Shown here one piece after another: positions 22,168 through 35,373 of a DNA stretch of 64,000 bases. The DNA lies in NCBI GenBank assembly GCA_945878885.1, contig CAMCUP010000004.1:29030-93029 (forward strand). Direction: 5' to 3'. This DNA comes from Polynucleobacter meluiroseus. Lineage in GTDB: Bacteria; Pseudomonadota; Gammaproteobacteria; Burkholderiales; Burkholderiaceae. The position numbers were made by a program, and so were the translations under genes. The notes beneath the pieces were generated by a model. It saw nothing but the letters and a program-made list of their open reading frames with translations. It searched no databases and was not told the origin of the DNA. Each line of letters opens with the position of its first letter. Position 1 is the stretch's first letter.

Positions 22168-23936
22168 AGCCATTGGGATTTTCAACTTCACCCAATTTGG
22201 TGTTGCGCCTGCCAATGTGGCGCTCGCGGCTAATGTTATTTTTATTATTTTTTGCATTCATGATGCTGTTATTACGCGCCTTATGGATTCAAGGCCCTGG
22301 CAATGCTTTTTATGAAGCTAAGGCAATTAAAGGAACGCAACGTGAGCTTGAACTTTCGGCTAGCCGTGGAAAAATTTTAGACCGTAATGGTCAAGTAATT
22401 GCAACTAGTTTAGAAGCCAAGTCGATAATTGCTTATAACGATGCCGTGCCCGATGATCTAGCGCCAGTAAAAATTCGTCAATTGGCGCAGTTATTACAAA
22501 TTAGTGAAAGCGAGTTACGTAAAAAATTACGTGACGAGCGTACGCAGATATTTTTAAAGCGCCAAGTTGAACCGCAAGTTGCTCAAGCTATTAAGCAGTT
22601 AGAAATACCGGGTATCGCAATTAATACGGTATATCGCCGTTACTATCCCGAAGGCGAGGCAATGGCACACGTAGTTGGTTTTACTAATGTTGAGGATCGC
22701 GGCCAAGAGGGTATGGAGCTTTCCTATCAGAATGATTTAGCTGGTCACTCGGGAAAACGAAAGGTTGTAGTTGATCGCTTGGGTCGCGTAGTAGAAGAAA
22801 TGGCAATTTTGCAATTACCCCAAAATGGTAAAGATTTACAACTTTCCATTGACAGCAAAATTCAGTATTTAGCTTACAACGCAGTAAAAAATGCAGTTGA
22901 GCAACACCATGCCAAAGCAGGGGGGGCAGTGGTGATCGATGTGCAGACGGGCGAAATTTTAGCTTTAGCAAATTGGCCAAGTTATAACCCTAATGACCGT
23001 CGCCATTTAAGTGGTGAGCAATTAAGAAATCGAGTGCTTACCGATACTTTTGAGCCGGGCTCGACGATGAAGCCATTTACTGTTTCTGCAGCATTGGAAA
23101 AGGGTATCGTTCAGCCCAGTACTTCAATGGCAATTGGGGCTAAGTTTTTAGTTGGACCCAAACCCATTACCGATACCCATCCTTACGGAGTATTAACAGT
23201 TTCACAAATTATTCAAAAATCTAGTAATATTGGTACGGCTAAAATTGCCTTACAAATGCCGCCTAAAGATATGTGGGATTTGTATACTGCCGTGGGCTTT
23301 GGTCAGGCCCCAAAAATTGGCTTCCCTGGTGCGGTTGGTGGCACCTTGCACCCATATCAAAAATGGGTACCTACTGATCAAGCGCGCATTGCATTTGGAT
23401 ATGGCATCTCAACTTCTTTATTTCAGCTGGCCCGAGCATATTCTGTTTTTGCGCGTGATGGCGAATTGATTCCATTAACGATTGAGCGTAGTCCCGGATT
23501 AAAAACTGGCCCTCGTGTGATGTCTGCTAAAACCGCAATTGAAATGCGTGACATGCTCGAATTAGTTACCGAGCAGGGTGGTACCGCAACTAAAGCGCGT
23601 GCTGAAGGGTATCGAGTAGGGGGTAAGACTGGTACCTCCCATAAATTATCCGGCAAGGGCTATTCGGCCAATCAATATCGCGCTTATTTTGCTGGGCTAG
23701 CCCCTTTAAGTGCGCCTCGCATTGTGGTGGCCGTGATGATTGATGAGCCTACTCGCGGCAGTCACTATGGTGGTGATGTAGCCGCACCTGTGTTTTCGGC
23801 AATTGTCGGAGAGACGCTGAGAACCTTGCATGTTGTGCCAGATAGCACTGTCAAGCAAATGGCCTTAAAAGATTTTCAAATCATTGATCAGACTACACCG
23901 AACATCAGCGCCCAAAAAGTGGTGATGAAGCAATGA
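22164..23936 (+). CDS. ftsI: Penicillin-binding protein 3 / FtsI transpeptidase
   Basis: RGKILDRNGQVIATS, FEPGSTMKPFTVSAALE (STMK), SSNIGTAKIA, VGGKTGTSHK. Confidence 0.96.
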   Translation: MKPLGFSTSPNLVLRLPMWRSRLMLFLLFFAFMMLLLRALWIQGPGNAFYEAKAIKGTQRELELSASRGKILDRNGQVIATSLEAKSIIAYNDAVPDDLAPVKIRQLAQLLQISESELRKKLRDERTQIFLKRQVEPQVAQAIKQLEIPGIAINTVYRRYYPEGEAMAHVVGFTNVEDRGQEGMELSYQNDLAGHSGKRKVVVDRLGRVVEEMAILQLPQNGKDLQLSIDSKIQYLAYNAVKNAVEQHHAKAGGAVVIDVQTGEILALANWPSYNPNDRRHLSGEQLRNRVLTDTFEPGSTMKPFTVSAALEKGIVQPSTSMAIGAKFLVGPKPITDTHPYGVLTVSQIIQKSSNIGTAKIALQMPPKDMWDLYTAVGFGQAPKIGFPGAVGGTLHPYQKWVPTDQARIAFGYGISTSLFQLARAYSVFARDGELIPLTIERSPGLKTGPRVMSAKTAIEMRDMLELVTEQGGTATKARAEGYRVGGKTGTSHKLSGKGYSANQYRAYFAGLAPLSAPRIVVAVMIDEPTRGSHYGGDVAAPVFSAIVGETLRTLHVVPDSTVKQMALKDFQIIDQTTPNISAQKVVMKQ

Positions 23937-25540
23937 GAGTCACTGAATTGATGAAACCAATAGCAATCATCCAAACATTGCATAGTTTAGTAAAAACCGA
24001 TGCAAGAATGACAGTAGATACGCGCCAATTACGTCAAGGCGATATTTTTTTGGCTTATGCAGTAGGTCATGGGCTAGCTAGAAACGATAACTGTCAATAC
24101 ATTGATCAGGCCCTTGCATTGGGTGCAGGTGCCGTGTTATTTGACCAAGCTGATATTGATCAAAGTAATCAAGCCCTATCTAGCGCTTATCGTAACCGTT
24201 TGGATTGCATTGCTGTTGCACAGCTCAGCAGACATGCTGGTGTAATTTGTGCACAGTGGTATGGTTTTCCAAGTCAGCAGATGAATGTGATTGGCGTAAC
24301 GGGAACTAATGGTAAAACTACCGTGACCCAATGGTTAGCCCAAGCCCTAGATTCGCCAAAAAATAGCGTTGGCGAGCGTGCTGCCCTGATTGGCACCTTA
24401 GGTGTTGGCTTTGCTGGAGCCTTGGTTAAAACCGGCTATACCACTCCCGATGCACCCCGCTTGCAAACTGAGTTAGCGCGCCTACGTGAAAGGGGTGCTC
24501 AGTTTGTTGCCATGGAAGTCTCTTCGCATGCGCTTGAGCAACAGCGCGTTGCTGGAGTTGACTTTACTGCAGCAATTTTTACTAATTTAAGCCAAGATCA
24601 CTTAGATTATCACGGCAGTATGGTTGAATACGCCGCAGCCAAGGCCGCCTTATTTCAACAAGCAGAATTACGGTACGCGATAATAAATTTTGACGATGTA
24701 TTTGGTCGTGAATTAGCCATGCAACTATTGGCAAAAGAGGCTAGTAAAGAAAGTCTCCAAGTGTGGGGCTTTGCATTAAGCGCCCAAGCTTTCGCTGGCT
24801 TCGAAAAATTTGCTCAGCGCCTAAAGCGGGTACATGCCCAAAACACGCAACTGCAGCAAGCGGTATATAGCACTGAATTCGTCAGCGAAGGCAATGCCCC
24901 AGAAGCCGTTGTTGCTGCCGTACTTGGTGAGTTTAATCTGAGTAACTATTTAGCCGTCTGGACTACTCTACGTGCTTTGGGCTTTACGGGTGCTGAGGCG
25001 GGTTTACGCTTAAACCGAGTACAGCCTGTTCCTGGTCGCATGGAATTGATGCCTGTAGCTAAATCGCGCGAAGCAAAAGGGCCATTAGTAGTAGTTGATT
25101 ACGCGCATACATCCGACGCATTAACAAAGGCCTTGCAAGCTTTGCGTCCGCTAGCTGTGCAGCGTGGTGGTCAACTATGGTGTGTGTTTGGATGTGGCGG
25201 CGATCGTGATTTAGGTAAGCGAGCGCAGATGGGTCTTGCTGCTTCGCTAGAGGCCGATCAGCTGATCTTAACTAGTGATAACCCGCGTTCGGAAGATCCT
25301 GAAAAAATCATTGCGATGATTTTGGCTGGAATGACCGCTCCAGTTAGTAAGTCGGGCGCGGCAGTATTAAGCATCATCGATCGAGCCGCCGCAATTCTTG
25401 CTGCAGTTCGTAATGCTCAAGTAAACGATGTCGTCCTAGTAGCCGGTAAAGGGCATGAGTCATGCCAAGAAATCCGCGGTAAACGCTTTGAGTTTTCTGA
25501 CCAAGCCCATATTCAATTAGCGCTCGGAGATCGATCTTGA
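23933..25540 (+). CDS. murE: UDP-MurNAc-tripeptide synthetase
   Basis: [51 protein letters not shown]. Confidence 0.96.
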   Translation: MRVTELMKPIAIIQTLHSLVKTDARMTVDTRQLRQGDIFLAYAVGHGLARNDNCQYIDQALALGAGAVLFDQADIDQSNQALSSAYRNRLDCIAVAQLSRHAGVICAQWYGFPSQQMNVIGVTGTNGKTTVTQWLAQALDSPKNSVGERAALIGTLGVGFAGALVKTGYTTPDAPRLQTELARLRERGAQFVAMEVSSHALEQQRVAGVDFTAAIFTNLSQDHLDYHGSMVEYAAAKAALFQQAELRYAIINFDDVFGRELAMQLLAKEASKESLQVWGFALSAQAFAGFEKFAQRLKRVHAQNTQLQQAVYSTEFVSEGNAPEAVVAAVLGEFNLSNYLAVWTTLRALGFTGAEAGLRLNRVQPVPGRMELMPVAKSREAKGPLVVVDYAHTSDALTKALQALRPLAVQRGGQLWCVFGCGGDRDLGKRAQMGLAASLEADQLILTSDNPRSEDPEKIIAMILAGMTAPVSKSGAAVLSIIDRAAAILAAVRNAQVNDVVLVAGKGHESCQEIRGKRFEFSDQAHIQLALGDRS

Positions 25541-26961
25541 GTGCGGCAATGACAAATTTGGCCGCAATTCAGGCAATGCTGCCAAGCAGCCGCTTATTAA
25601 ATATTACGTCTGCTGCTGCCGCGCAACTCAAAATCCAATGCATTGGAAGTGATAGTCGCCATATTACCAAGGGTGAATTATTCGTTGCCTTAAGTGGCGA
25701 GCGTTTTAATGCCCACCAATTTTTAGACGAAGTACAGCGCGCTGGGGCAAGTGCAGCTTTAATTAGTGATACTGAAAAATGCCCCAATAGCTTGCCAGCG
25801 GTCTGCGTCAGTAATACTCGTTCTAGTTTAGGGGTATTAGCAAAAGCATGGCGTGCGCACTATGCATTACCACTCGCTATCATCGCCGGCAGTAACGGTA
25901 AAACTACCGTGAAAGAAATGATCGCAGCTATTTTTAAGGTCGCAGTAGGAGATGCCAAAGTATTATTTACACAAGGTAATTTTAATAATGATATTGGCTT
26001 ACCGTTAACACTTTTACGCTTACGTCCCGAACACGATTTAGCTGTGATTGAATTAGGGATGAATCATCCAGGCGAAACTGCCCAATTAGCCGGACTTGCA
26101 CAAGCAACAATTGCTGTAATTAATAATGCACAAAGAGAGCATCAAGAGTTTATGGGCACCGTTGCTGCAGTGGCTCTAGAGCATGCGGCAGTCTTAGCTG
26201 CCTTACCAGCTAATGGCAGCGCAGTTTTTCCAGCCGATTCAGAATTTACTGCTCAGTGGCAAAGTGCTGCGCAGCATTGCAAAATAATTGACTTTGCTTT
26301 GCAGACCAACAAACCAGTTTCAGCTGCAGTAGTGGGACGGCTTTTAGAGAATGGCGCAATTGCCATAAAAACTGCACAAGGTCAAATCGAGGTGCGCTTA
26401 GTCACTCTTGGGCAACATCATCTGCTTAATGCATTAGCGGCAACTGCAGTTGGCCTAGCTGCCGGGCTTGAGTTAGAGCAGATTAAGCGCGGATTAGAGG
26501 GCTTTACTCCAGTTGCGGGGCGAATGGCGAGCAAATGGTTAAGTACCACTCGCTTACTTATTGACGATAGTTATAACGCTAATCCAGACTCAGTTCGGGC
26601 GGCAATTGAAATGCTACAAGAGAGCGGTAAAGAATCTTGGTTAGTGCTAGGCGATATGGGTGAGGTTGGTAATCAGGGGCCTGCTTTTCATCGTGAGGTA
26701 GGTGCTTATGCTGCTGCCTGCAAGGTACAACGTTTATTTGCGCTTGGTGAACAAAGCGCTTATGCAGTAAGTAGTTTTAATGCGCTCAAATTTGGTGCTC
26801 AACATTTTTCGAGCATGGCAGAGCTATGTTGTGCATTAAACCAAGAACTTGCCCTCACTAAAGACACAGACGCTTTGCAAATATTAGTGAAGGGTTCACG
26901 CTTTATGCAAATGGAACGGGTCGCAAAAGCCTTATTACAGGAGGCCAAAGCATGCTCCTAA
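25537..26961 (+). CDS. murF: UDP-MurNAc-tripeptide:D-Ala-D-Ala ligase
   Basis: [51 protein letters not shown]. Confidence 0.96.
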   Translation: MSAAMTNLAAIQAMLPSSRLLNITSAAAAQLKIQCIGSDSRHITKGELFVALSGERFNAHQFLDEVQRAGASAALISDTEKCPNSLPAVCVSNTRSSLGVLAKAWRAHYALPLAIIAGSNGKTTVKEMIAAIFKVAVGDAKVLFTQGNFNNDIGLPLTLLRLRPEHDLAVIELGMNHPGETAQLAGLAQATIAVINNAQREHQEFMGTVAAVALEHAAVLAALPANGSAVFPADSEFTAQWQSAAQHCKIIDFALQTNKPVSAAVVGRLLENGAIAIKTAQGQIEVRLVTLGQHHLLNALAATAVGLAAGLELEQIKRGLEGFTPVAGRMASKWLSTTRLLIDDSYNANPDSVRAAIEMLQESGKESWLVLGDMGEVGNQGPAFHREVGAYAAACKVQRLFALGEQSAYAVSSFNALKFGAQHFSSMAELCCALNQELALTKDTDALQILVKGSRFMQMERVAKALLQEAKACS

Positions 26962-28121
26962 TGTTAGCGCAATGGCTGCAAGACGATTTTAGCTTTTTTC
27001 GAGTTTTTAATTACATCACTTTTAGGGCAGTATTTGCTACCTTAACTGCTTTATTAATTGGTCTAGTGTGTGGGCCATCGGTGATTCGAAAACTCAGCGC
27101 TTTAAAAATGGGCCAAACAGTACGCAGTGATGGACCGCAATCACATCTTGAAAAATCAGGGACACCGACCATGGGTGGGGTGTTGATTTTGATTGGAATA
27201 TTTATCTCATGTATGTTGTGGGCCGATTTAAGTAACCGTTTTATTTGGATTGTATTTTTAATTACTTTTAGTTTTGGCCTGATTGGCTGGATTGATGATT
27301 ACCGTAAGGTAACCAGAAAAGATCCTAAAGGGATGTCATCGCGGGAAAAGTTTTTCTGGCAAACCTGCATCGGTTTATTTGCTGCACTTTATTTAGCATT
27401 TTCAGTTTCGGAAGTAAATAATCTAAAGGTGCTCCAGTTATTTATTGACTGGATTAAGAGTGGGTTTACTTTAGACCTACCGGCAAAATCTAATTTGTAT
27501 TTACCTTTTATGAAAGAAGTCAGTTATCCACTGGGAGTCTTTGGTTTCATTATCTTGAGTTATTTAGTCATTGTTGGCAGCAGTAATGCAGTGAATTTAA
27601 CCGATGGCTTAGATGGGCTGGTAATCATGCCAGTTATTTTAGTGGGCGCTGCCTTAGGCGCTTTTGCTTATGTAATGGGTAACGCGATATACGCAAAATA
27701 TTTACTCTTTCCATATATTCCTGGCGCTGGCGAACTCCTCATTTTTTGTGGCGCAATGGGTGGTGCAGGTTTAGCTTTCCTTTGGTACAACACCCATCCT
27801 GCCCAAGTATTTATGGGCGATGTAGGTGCGTTAGCTTTGGGCGGCGCACTTGGCACGATTGCAGTCATTGTGCGGCAAGAGATTGTTTTATTTGTAATGG
27901 GGGGAATATTTGTTGCTGAAACGTGTTCAGTCATGCTTCAAGTGGCATGGTTTAAGTACACCAAAAAAAAATATGGACAAGGCCGCAGAATTTTTAAGAT
28001 GGCCCCCTTGCATCATCATTTTGAATTAAGCGGTTGGCGCGAAACACAGGTTGTAGTGCGCTTTTGGATTATTACAATTTTATTGGTCTTAGTAGGCTTG
28101 TCTAGCTTGAAGTTACGGTGA
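26952..28121 (+). CDS. mraY: Phospho-MurNAc-pentapeptide transferase
   Basis: [55 protein letters not shown]. Confidence 0.97.
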   Translation: MLLMLAQWLQDDFSFFRVFNYITFRAVFATLTALLIGLVCGPSVIRKLSALKMGQTVRSDGPQSHLEKSGTPTMGGVLILIGIFISCMLWADLSNRFIWIVFLITFSFGLIGWIDDYRKVTRKDPKGMSSREKFFWQTCIGLFAALYLAFSVSEVNNLKVLQLFIDWIKSGFTLDLPAKSNLYLPFMKEVSYPLGVFGFIILSYLVIVGSSNAVNLTDGLDGLVIMPVILVGAALGAFAYVMGNAIYAKYLLFPYIPGAGELLIFCGAMGGAGLAFLWYNTHPAQVFMGDVGALALGGALGTIAVIVRQEIVLFVMGGIFVAETCSVMLQVAWFKYTKKKYGQGRRIFKMAPLHHHFELSGWRETQVVVRFWIITILLVLVGLSSLKLR

Positions 28122-28131
28122 AATAAAGGGA

Positions 28132-29790
28132 ATGATGCAAGTTTTAAAGCAAGTTTTTTCAAATATTGACGGCCAAGCAATACAGCCGATGCCAGACCAT
28201 TTTTTAGTCATTGGTTTGGGCGAATCTGGTTTGGCAATGGCTACTTGGTGTGTGCATCATGGCGCTAGAGTTGATCTAGCCGATACGCGAACACATGAAT
28301 TACTTTCTAGTCAACAACAAGAAGCGCTTACGACCTTAAAAAACAATGGTTTAGGGCAGCTGTTTTTAGGAAACTGGGCAAGCGAAGATCTACAGCAGAA
28401 TTTAGAAGCGATGTGTGCAGGAGTAAAAGTAATTGGCATTAGCCCAGGCTTGTCGCCACTACAAGAGCCATTAAAAACAATTTTGACCTATGCACAGCAT
28501 CATCAAATTGCAGTTTGGAGTGAAATTGAGTTTTTTGCTCGCGCTTTAGTAGCCTTAAAGCATGAAACTGGCTATCAACCAACTGTCTTGGCTATTACAG
28601 GTACTAATGGTAAAACAACAACAACTGCATTAACCCTGCAGATTTGTGAACGTGCCGGCAAAAAAGCAGTAATGGCTGGCAACATAAGCCCAGCTGCTTT
28701 AAGTAAGTTAAGCACCTGTCTTGACGAGGCTCAGGGCATACAAGATTTACCAGAAATCTGGGTGCTAGAGTTATCTAGCTTTCAGCTGCAATATACCGAG
28801 AGCTTAAATGCTACTGCAGTAGCAATTCTCAATATTACGCAAGACCATTTAGATTGGCATGGCGAGATGCAGGCCTACATAAGGGCTAAGGCCAAGATCA
28901 TTGGTACCGATAGTATTTGTATTTTAAATCGTGAAGACGCGGTGGTGGCCCAATTACGATCAGTCAATCGCTTAGGTATGCCAAACACAATTACATTTGG
29001 CAGTGGTAGCCCAATTGAACCTGGCTCGTTTGGTATTGAGCATGATTTACGTGCAGGCGGTATCGATTGGTTAGTTTGGGCAGAAATCGATGAAGAGCTG
29101 GAAAATTTACCAAAGCGACGCCGTAAAGTAAGTGGTGCAGCCCAAGCAGAATTGCGTTTAAAACGTTTAATTCCAGCAGATGCTTTACGCATTAGAGGCC
29201 GTCATAATGCCCTGAATGCCTTAGCCGCATTAGCATTAGCTCGCTGCGCTGGCTTGCCAATGAATTTATTGTTGCATGGTTTACGCGAATATCGGGGTGA
29301 GCCCCATCGGACCCAAACTGCGGCCGTTATTGATGGTGTGGAATACGTTGATGATAGTAAGGGGACCAATGTAGGCGCAACAGTAGCTGCACTCAATGGC
29401 CTTGGAATATCTGCAGTTGGTAAGCGCATTTGGTTGATTGCAGGTGGTGATGGCAAAGGCCAGGACTTTAGCCCGTTACGCGAACCCATTTTGCGTTTTG
29501 TCAAAGGCTTAATTCTAATTGGTAAAGACGCCCCATTAATACTTGCTGCTTTGGAAGACGATTTCGCCAAACATGATATCGACTGTGTGTTGGCTGAGTC
29601 ACTAGATTTGGCAACCCAAATAGCGTCACAACGCGCCCGAGCAGGCGATATTGTTTTACTTTCTCCGGCCTGCGCCAGTTTCGACCAATTTCGCGACTAT
29701 CGGCATCGGGCTGAAGTTTTTGTAGCTGCAGTTACCGAGTTAAAAATGCAATTTAGCTCAGTAAACCAAGTCACAGGAGCTATGGTATGA
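28132..29790 (+). CDS. murD: UDP-MurNAc-L-alanine:D-glutamate ligase
   Basis: [60 protein letters not shown]. Confidence 0.95.
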   Translation: MMQVLKQVFSNIDGQAIQPMPDHFLVIGLGESGLAMATWCVHHGARVDLADTRTHELLSSQQQEALTTLKNNGLGQLFLGNWASEDLQQNLEAMCAGVKVIGISPGLSPLQEPLKTILTYAQHHQIAVWSEIEFFARALVALKHETGYQPTVLAITGTNGKTTTTALTLQICERAGKKAVMAGNISPAALSKLSTCLDEAQGIQDLPEIWVLELSSFQLQYTESLNATAVAILNITQDHLDWHGEMQAYIRAKAKIIGTDSICILNREDAVVAQLRSVNRLGMPNTITFGSGSPIEPGSFGIEHDLRAGGIDWLVWAEIDEELENLPKRRRKVSGAAQAELRLKRLIPADALRIRGRHNALNALAALALARCAGLPMNLLLHGLREYRGEPHRTQTAAVIDGVEYVDDSKGTNVGATVAALNGLGISAVGKRIWLIAGGDGKGQDFSPLREPILRFVKGLILIGKDAPLILAALEDDFAKHDIDCVLAESLDLATQIASQRARAGDIVLLSPACASFDQFRDYRHRAEVFVAAVTELKMQFSSVNQVTGAMV

Positions 29791-31058
29791 GCGTCAAAGA
29801 AAAATTATCTTTAGCTAACCGCTTTTTCTTTAATCGGTTTTGGAATTTTTCGCGTGGCGGTATTAACCAATTTCATAGTGGCTTAAAGGATGCAGTTTCG
29901 GGAGTTGATCAAACGCGCTCTCGCATGATGGAGTACGACCAACTATTAGTTTGGGCAGTTTTATCGCTGACCTTAATTGGTTTGGTAATGGTGTACTCAG
30001 CCTCAATTACCCTAGCTGACAGCCCAAAATATGCTAACTACAGCAGCAATTTTTTCTTATATCGCCACCTTATTTCTTTATCAATTGCCTTTGCAGTTGG
30101 CGCTTGGGTGTTTAGGGTGCCAGTCAAAACCTGGGATCGTTTGGCGCCTAGCATTTTTATTTTTACTGTAGTGCTCTTAATTGCCGTATTAATTCCAGGT
30201 ATTGGTAAAGGTGTCAACGGTGCAAGGCGGTGGATTTCTCTTGGCGTAATGAATTTTCAGCCATCCGAATTAATGAAATTTGCAGTACTGATTTTTGCTG
30301 CAAGTTATACAGTCCGGCGCCAAGAGTATTTACATTCGTTTGTTAAGGGCGTAGTGCCAATGGGAGTTGCAGTTGCAATGGTTGGCACACTACTAATGTG
30401 GGAGCCAGATATGGGGGCATTTGTAGTTATCGCGCTCATTGCCTTTGGCATTTTATTTTTAGGTGGAATTAATGCGAAATTATTTGGTGGCTTAATTACT
30501 ATTGGAATTTTAAGTGCAGCTGCAATTATTGCTTTATCACCATTTCGGCGCGGTAGGATTTTGGCATTTTTAGATCCCTGGCAAGTTGATATCGCTGCTA
30601 ATAAGGGTTATCAATTAACCCATTCATTAATGGCATTTGGGCGTGGCGAATGGTTTGGTATTGGTTTGGGCGGTAGCGTAGAAAAATTAAATTATTTACC
30701 TGAAGCGCATACCGATTTTATTTTGGCAGTCATTGGCGAAGAACTCGGTTTCGTTGGTGTAATGGTAATTATTTTCTTGTTTTATTGGATTGTGCGCCGC
30801 GCATTTTTAATTGGCCGCACCGCCTTGCAACTCGATCGTAGTTTTGCTGGTTTAGCTGCTAAAGGTGTGGGTATTTGGATTGGTTGGCAGGCATTTATCA
30901 ATATGGGTGTGAATTTAGGTTTATTACCAACCAAAGGCCTTACCCTACCGTTAATTAGTTATGGTGGCTCGGGCATTTTGATGAATGTCGTGGCCTTTGC
31001 TTTACTGCTCAAAATTGATTATGAAAACCGAGTTTTAATGCGTGGGGGAAAGCTTTGA
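29787..31058 (+). CDS. ftsW: Lipid II glycosyltransferase / division protein FtsW
   Basis: [54 protein letters not shown]. Confidence 0.96.
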   Translation: MSVKEKLSLANRFFFNRFWNFSRGGINQFHSGLKDAVSGVDQTRSRMMEYDQLLVWAVLSLTLIGLVMVYSASITLADSPKYANYSSNFFLYRHLISLSIAFAVGAWVFRVPVKTWDRLAPSIFIFTVVLLIAVLIPGIGKGVNGARRWISLGVMNFQPSELMKFAVLIFAASYTVRRQEYLHSFVKGVVPMGVAVAMVGTLLMWEPDMGAFVVIALIAFGILFLGGINAKLFGGLITIGILSAAAIIALSPFRRGRILAFLDPWQVDIAANKGYQLTHSLMAFGRGEWFGIGLGGSVEKLNYLPEAHTDFILAVIGEELGFVGVMVIIFLFYWIVRRAFLIGRTALQLDRSFAGLAAKGVGIWIGWQAFINMGVNLGLLPTKGLTLPLISYGGSGILMNVVAFALLLKIDYENRVLMRGGKL

Positions 31059-32128
31059 AGCAACCCTCCATTTTATTGATGGCCGGAGGTACTGGTGGCC
31101 ATATTTTCCCTGGCTTAGCAGTGGCAGAGTTATTGCGCAGTCGGGGTTGGCAGGTGGCTTGGCTAGGCAATGTGAAGGGCATGGAATACCGTTTAGTACC
31201 AGCGCGCGGCTTTAGATTTGAGTCGGTGCAATTTGGCGGCTTGCGGGGCAAAGGTTGGCTCACAAAATTACTGTTGCCGTTTAATTTAGTGCGCGCATGT
31301 GCGCAAAGTTGGCGCATTATTATGCGCATCAAGCCGAGTGTTGTGTTGGGCATGGGTGGCTATATTACTTTTCCAGGAGGCCTAATTAGTTTTTGCTTAA
31401 ATAGGCCTTTAGTCTTGCACGAATCAAATGCAGTAGCTGGTAGTGCTAATCGCCTCTTAAATCATCTTGCCGATAAAACAGTTACTGGTTTTCCGCAGAC
31501 ATTGGCAAAAGGTAAATGGATTGGTAATCCGATTCGCTCAGAGTTTAGTCAAGTGGCAGAGCCTCGGCTACGTTATATTCAGCGACAGGGCTTACTCTCG
31601 ATATTGGTGGTGGGAGGTAGCCTTGGCGCACAAGTGCTCAATGAAGTGTTGCCAGTTGCTTTAGCGCTCATTCCCTTAGAACAAAGGCCCAAAGTAACTC
31701 ATCAAGCGGGCGAGCAACATTTCATCGAGCTCACTGAGCGTTATGAACAGTATGGGGTCCGAGCTGAAGTACAGCCATTTATTGCCGACATGGCGACTGC
31801 TTACGCACAAGCCGATGTAGTGATTTGTCGCGCAGGTGCCATGACTATTTCAGAATTAGCTGCTTGTGGCGTTGCAGCTTGTTTGGTGCCATTACCCCAC
31901 GCCATCGATGATCATCAAACTGCTAATGCACAATTTTTATCAAGTGCGGGGGCGGCAATTTTATTGCCCCAAACACAATTTAAAGCCGCCGTTTTAGCGC
32001 AGCTCATACAGACATGGACGCGACCTGAATTACAAAAAATGGCAGAGCGCGCACATGCTTTAGCTAAGCCTAATGCTACTGAACAACTTGCCGCAATTTG
32101 TGCAACAGTAGCGGGGATTGACGCATGA
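31055..32128 (+). CDS. murG: UDP-GlcNAc:lipid I GlcNAc transferase
   Basis: [52 protein letters not shown]. Confidence 0.97.
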   Translation: MKQPSILLMAGGTGGHIFPGLAVAELLRSRGWQVAWLGNVKGMEYRLVPARGFRFESVQFGGLRGKGWLTKLLLPFNLVRACAQSWRIIMRIKPSVVLGMGGYITFPGGLISFCLNRPLVLHESNAVAGSANRLLNHLADKTVTGFPQTLAKGKWIGNPIRSEFSQVAEPRLRYIQRQGLLSILVVGGSLGAQVLNEVLPVALALIPLEQRPKVTHQAGEQHFIELTERYEQYGVRAEVQPFIADMATAYAQADVVICRAGAMTISELAACGVAACLVPLPHAIDDHQTANAQFLSSAGAAILLPQTQFKAAVLAQLIQTWTRPELQKMAERAHALAKPNATEQLAAICATVAGIDA

Positions 32129-33564
32129 AACACATCGTCCAACAAATTCACTTTGTGGGTATCGGCGGAGCTGGGATGAGTGGCATAGCTGAAGTGTTAT
32201 TGAATTTAGGATATCAAGTATCAGGCTCTGATTTGGCAGTCGGACCAGCAACTAAGCGTCTCGCCGAATTGGGCGCAGTAATTCATCTTGGACATGCAGT
32301 AGAAAATATCGGTACTGCAGAAGCAGTAGTCATTTCTACTGCAGTAGCCGGTAATAATCCCGAGGTATTAGCAGCGCGCGCCGCCAAAATTCCTGTGATT
32401 CAGCGCGCTGTGATGTTAGGCGAATTAATGCGCTTAAAACAAGGAATTGCAATTGCAGGTACGCATGGCAAAACGACCACTACCAGCTTGGTGGCATCGG
32501 TATTGGCCGAGGGTGGACTTGATCCGACTTTTGTTATTGGTGGAAAGCTAAATTCGGCTGGTGCAAATGCACGTCTAGGTCAGGGTGATTTCATCGTGGT
32601 TGAAGCAGACGAGTCAGACGCTTCTTTTTTACAGCTTTTTCCGGCGATGGAGGTGATCACCAATATCGATGCGGACCATATGGATACCTATAAGCATGAT
32701 ATGGCGCGATTAAAACAAGCTTTCGTGCAGTTTACACAACGAATGCCATTTTATGGAGTTGCGGTTTTATGCGTCGATGACCTCAATGTACGAGACATTA
32801 TTCCTTTTGTTTCTCAACCCGTTTTGCGCTACGGCTTAGCCGCTGATGCTGATATTCGCGCTAGCCAAATTGAAGCCGATGGAACAACCATGCATTTTAT
32901 GGTTGAGCGGCGCACGATTAGGCGTCATGGAGAAATGCCAGGAGTCTTAAAGGTCAGCTTAAATTTACCTGGTTTACATAATGTACGTAATGCGTTAGCG
33001 GCGATAGCAATTGCCACTGAACTAGGGGTGAGTGACCAAGCGATACAAAAAGCCTTAGCAGAATTTAGTGGAGTGGGACGTCGTTTTCAACGCTATGGCG
33101 AAATTCCTCTAGCTAGTGGCGGTAGCTACACCCTAATCGATGACTATGGCCATCACCCAGTAGAAATGGCGGCGACCTTAGCGGCAGCTCGAGGTGCTTT
33201 TCCGGGCCGACGTTTGGTACTGGCATTTCAGCCTCATCGCTATACCCGTACACGGGATTGCTTCGGCGATTTTGTGGCAGTGTTACGTAGCTTTGATGCA
33301 GTGGTCTTAACCGAAATTTATCCTGCTGGCGAAGCTCGTATACCGGGGGCGGATGGCAAAAGTTTACTGAAAGCCACGCTTGCTACAGAAGGCTTAGATA
33401 CTCAAAAAGTATTACAAAGTAAGACCGCAGTATTTGTTGCCCAAGTAGCTGAAATGCCTGCTGTCTTAAAAACCGTCTTACGCGCAAATGATGTGTTAAT
33501 TACCATGGGCGCAGGATCTATATCGAATTTACCGCATTTATTAAACGAGGCTATACATGGCTAA
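32125..33564 (+). CDS. murC: UDP-MurNAc:L-alanine ligase
   Basis: [59 protein letters not shown]. Confidence 0.97.
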   Translation: MKHIVQQIHFVGIGGAGMSGIAEVLLNLGYQVSGSDLAVGPATKRLAELGAVIHLGHAVENIGTAEAVVISTAVAGNNPEVLAARAAKIPVIQRAVMLGELMRLKQGIAIAGTHGKTTTTSLVASVLAEGGLDPTFVIGGKLNSAGANARLGQGDFIVVEADESDASFLQLFPAMEVITNIDADHMDTYKHDMARLKQAFVQFTQRMPFYGVAVLCVDDLNVRDIIPFVSQPVLRYGLAADADIRASQIEADGTTMHFMVERRTIRRHGEMPGVLKVSLNLPGLHNVRNALAAIAIATELGVSDQAIQKALAEFSGVGRRFQRYGEIPLASGGSYTLIDDYGHHPVEMAATLAAARGAFPGRRLVLAFQPHRYTRTRDCFGDFVAVLRSFDAVVLTEIYPAGEARIPGADGKSLLKATLATEGLDTQKVLQSKTAVFVAQVAEMPAVLKTVLRANDVLITMGAGSISNLPHLLNEAIHG

Positions 33565-34543
33565 TGTAACCTTGACTAAAAATGTTTGGGGAGAACGGGT
33601 TGCCCGCGAACTTAGTAATTTAAATCCGCAATCGTTAGGCAAAGTAGGCGTGCTTTTGGGTGGTCGTTCGGGTGAGCGAGAAATCTCGCTGATGTCGGGT
33701 AACGGTGTTCTCGATGCCCTGCGCGAAAAAGGTGTTAATGCCCATGCTTTTGATACAGGGCAACTGAATCTAACTGAAATATCAGTGGCACATTTTGATC
33801 GGGTCTTTATTGCTTTACATGGGCGTTTTGGCGAAGATGGCACGATTCAAGGCCTACTTGAATTACTCGATATTCCGTACACAGGTAGTGGAGTATTAGC
33901 TTGTGCACTAGCAATAGACAAAATAGCCACTAAACGAATTTGGCAGAGCAGTGGTTTAGCAACGCCACCATTTGAATTACTCAGTGAAACTAGCAATTGG
34001 CCGGCAGTTGTAGCCCACTTGGGACTGCCACTTATCGTTAAGCCAGCACATGAAGGTTCATCCTTAGGCTTAACCAAAGTGCAGGCACTTGATGAGCTAC
34101 CAATTGCTTATGCCTTAGCAGCTAGCTTAGATAAAAAAGTGATGGCTGAAGCATGTATTGTTGGCCCCGAGCTCACCTGCCCACTTGTAGGCGAGGGTGA
34201 AACTGCCGAGGCCTTACCAGTCATTCAAATTATTCCACCCAATGCAAATTACGATTTTCATCATAAGTATTTTTCTAACGAAACCCAATACTTATGCCCT
34301 ACTGGCTTAGATGAAAAACTAAATCACGCAGTACAAAATTTAGCATTAGCTGCATATCGTTCGCTTGGTTGCAAAACCTGGGGTCGAGCCGACATCATGA
34401 TTGATGAACGAACTGGACAACCTTATTTACTCGAAATGAATACATCTCCAGGCATGACCTCACATTCACTAGTACCGATGGCAGCAAAAGCAGCGGGTGT
34501 TTCTTATGCTGATTTAGTGTTGTGGATCTTGAGTCAATCATGA
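33557..34543 (+). CDS. ddl: D-alanine:D-alanine ligase
   Basis: [65 protein letters not shown]. Confidence 0.97.
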   Translation: MANVTLTKNVWGERVARELSNLNPQSLGKVGVLLGGRSGEREISLMSGNGVLDALREKGVNAHAFDTGQLNLTEISVAHFDRVFIALHGRFGEDGTIQGLLELLDIPYTGSGVLACALAIDKIATKRIWQSSGLATPPFELLSETSNWPAVVAHLGLPLIVKPAHEGSSLGLTKVQALDELPIAYALAASLDKKVMAEACIVGPELTCPLVGEGETAEALPVIQIIPPNANYDFHHKYFSNETQYLCPTGLDEKLNHAVQNLALAAYRSLGCKTWGRADIMIDERTGQPYLLEMNTSPGMTSHSLVPMAAKAAGVSYADLVLWILSQS

Positions 34544-35373
34544 AATATTTTTTTACGCGTTTAAGCGATCTTAGCAGTTTTATCATGTCACCCTTATGGA
34601 ACAATGCTGCACGAATGCAGTATCTAACTAAATGGCTAATGCGTGGCTTGGGTTTATGTCTTGTGATTGGCCTGTTGGTGTGGTTAAGTCAACGACCAGT
34701 GTTTACATTAAGGCAAATTCAAATTGAACCGGTTGGCAATCAAACCTTAAAGCACATTAATTTACCAATTGTCAAAAATCAAATCCTGGAAAAAGTCCAA
34801 GGTAATTTCTTTAGCGTGCGCTTAGAAGATGTCAAGCGAGCATTTGAAGAAATGCCTTGGGTACGACGTGCCACTGTGCGGCGTTCTTGGCCCAATGGAT
34901 TGGTGATTGGTATCGAAGAACAGACCGCACTAGGTACTTGGAATACAGCTGAGGGCCAAAAATTAATTAGTGAGTTAGGAGAAGTATTTAATGGCAGCGT
35001 CGCTGAAGTAGATGACGGGATAGTTTTAGTCAATTTTAGCGGCCCAGATGGGAGCAGTAAAGAGGTGCTGCGCTTATATCAAAAAGCCAATACTTGGTTT
35101 AAACCGTGGGATGCAGGTGTGAGCACGCTCAATCTCACAGAGCGTTATGCGTGGAGTGTCAAGTTATCGAATGGGCTGCGAGTTGAGTTTGGCCGCGACG
35201 AAGAAGACGTACAACAAAACTTAACCACCGAACGAGTTGCGCGCTTATTAAAGAACTGGCCTTTGGTTCAAGCTAAATGGCCCACTCAAATTGATGCGGT
35301 TGATTTGCGTTATGGCAATGGCTTTGCCGTGCATCTAGTAGCAAATAATTCAAAAAGGATAAGCACTAAATGA
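34540..35373 (+). CDS. ftsQ: Cell division protein FtsQ
   Basis: POTRA-type '[31 protein letters not shown]', position between ddl and ftsA; start at 34540 overlaps the ddl stop (ATGA). Confidence 0.92.
   Translation: MKYFFTRLSDLSSFIMSPLWNNAARMQYLTKWLMRGLGLCLVIGLLVWLSQRPVFTLRQIQIEPVGNQTLKHINLPIVKNQILEKVQGNFFSVRLEDVKRAFEEMPWVRRATVRRSWPNGLVIGIEEQTALGTWNTAEGQKLISELGEVFNGSVAEVDDGIVLVNFSGPDGSSKEVLRLYQKANTWFKPWDAGVSTLNLTERYAWSVKLSNGLRVEFGRDEEDVQQNLTTERVARLLKNWPLVQAKWPTQIDAVDLRYGNGFAVHLVANNSKRISTK

Noticed and set aside
28875-29570. Antisense ORFs opposite murD
   Set aside because: Opposite a clear murD; no motif support.
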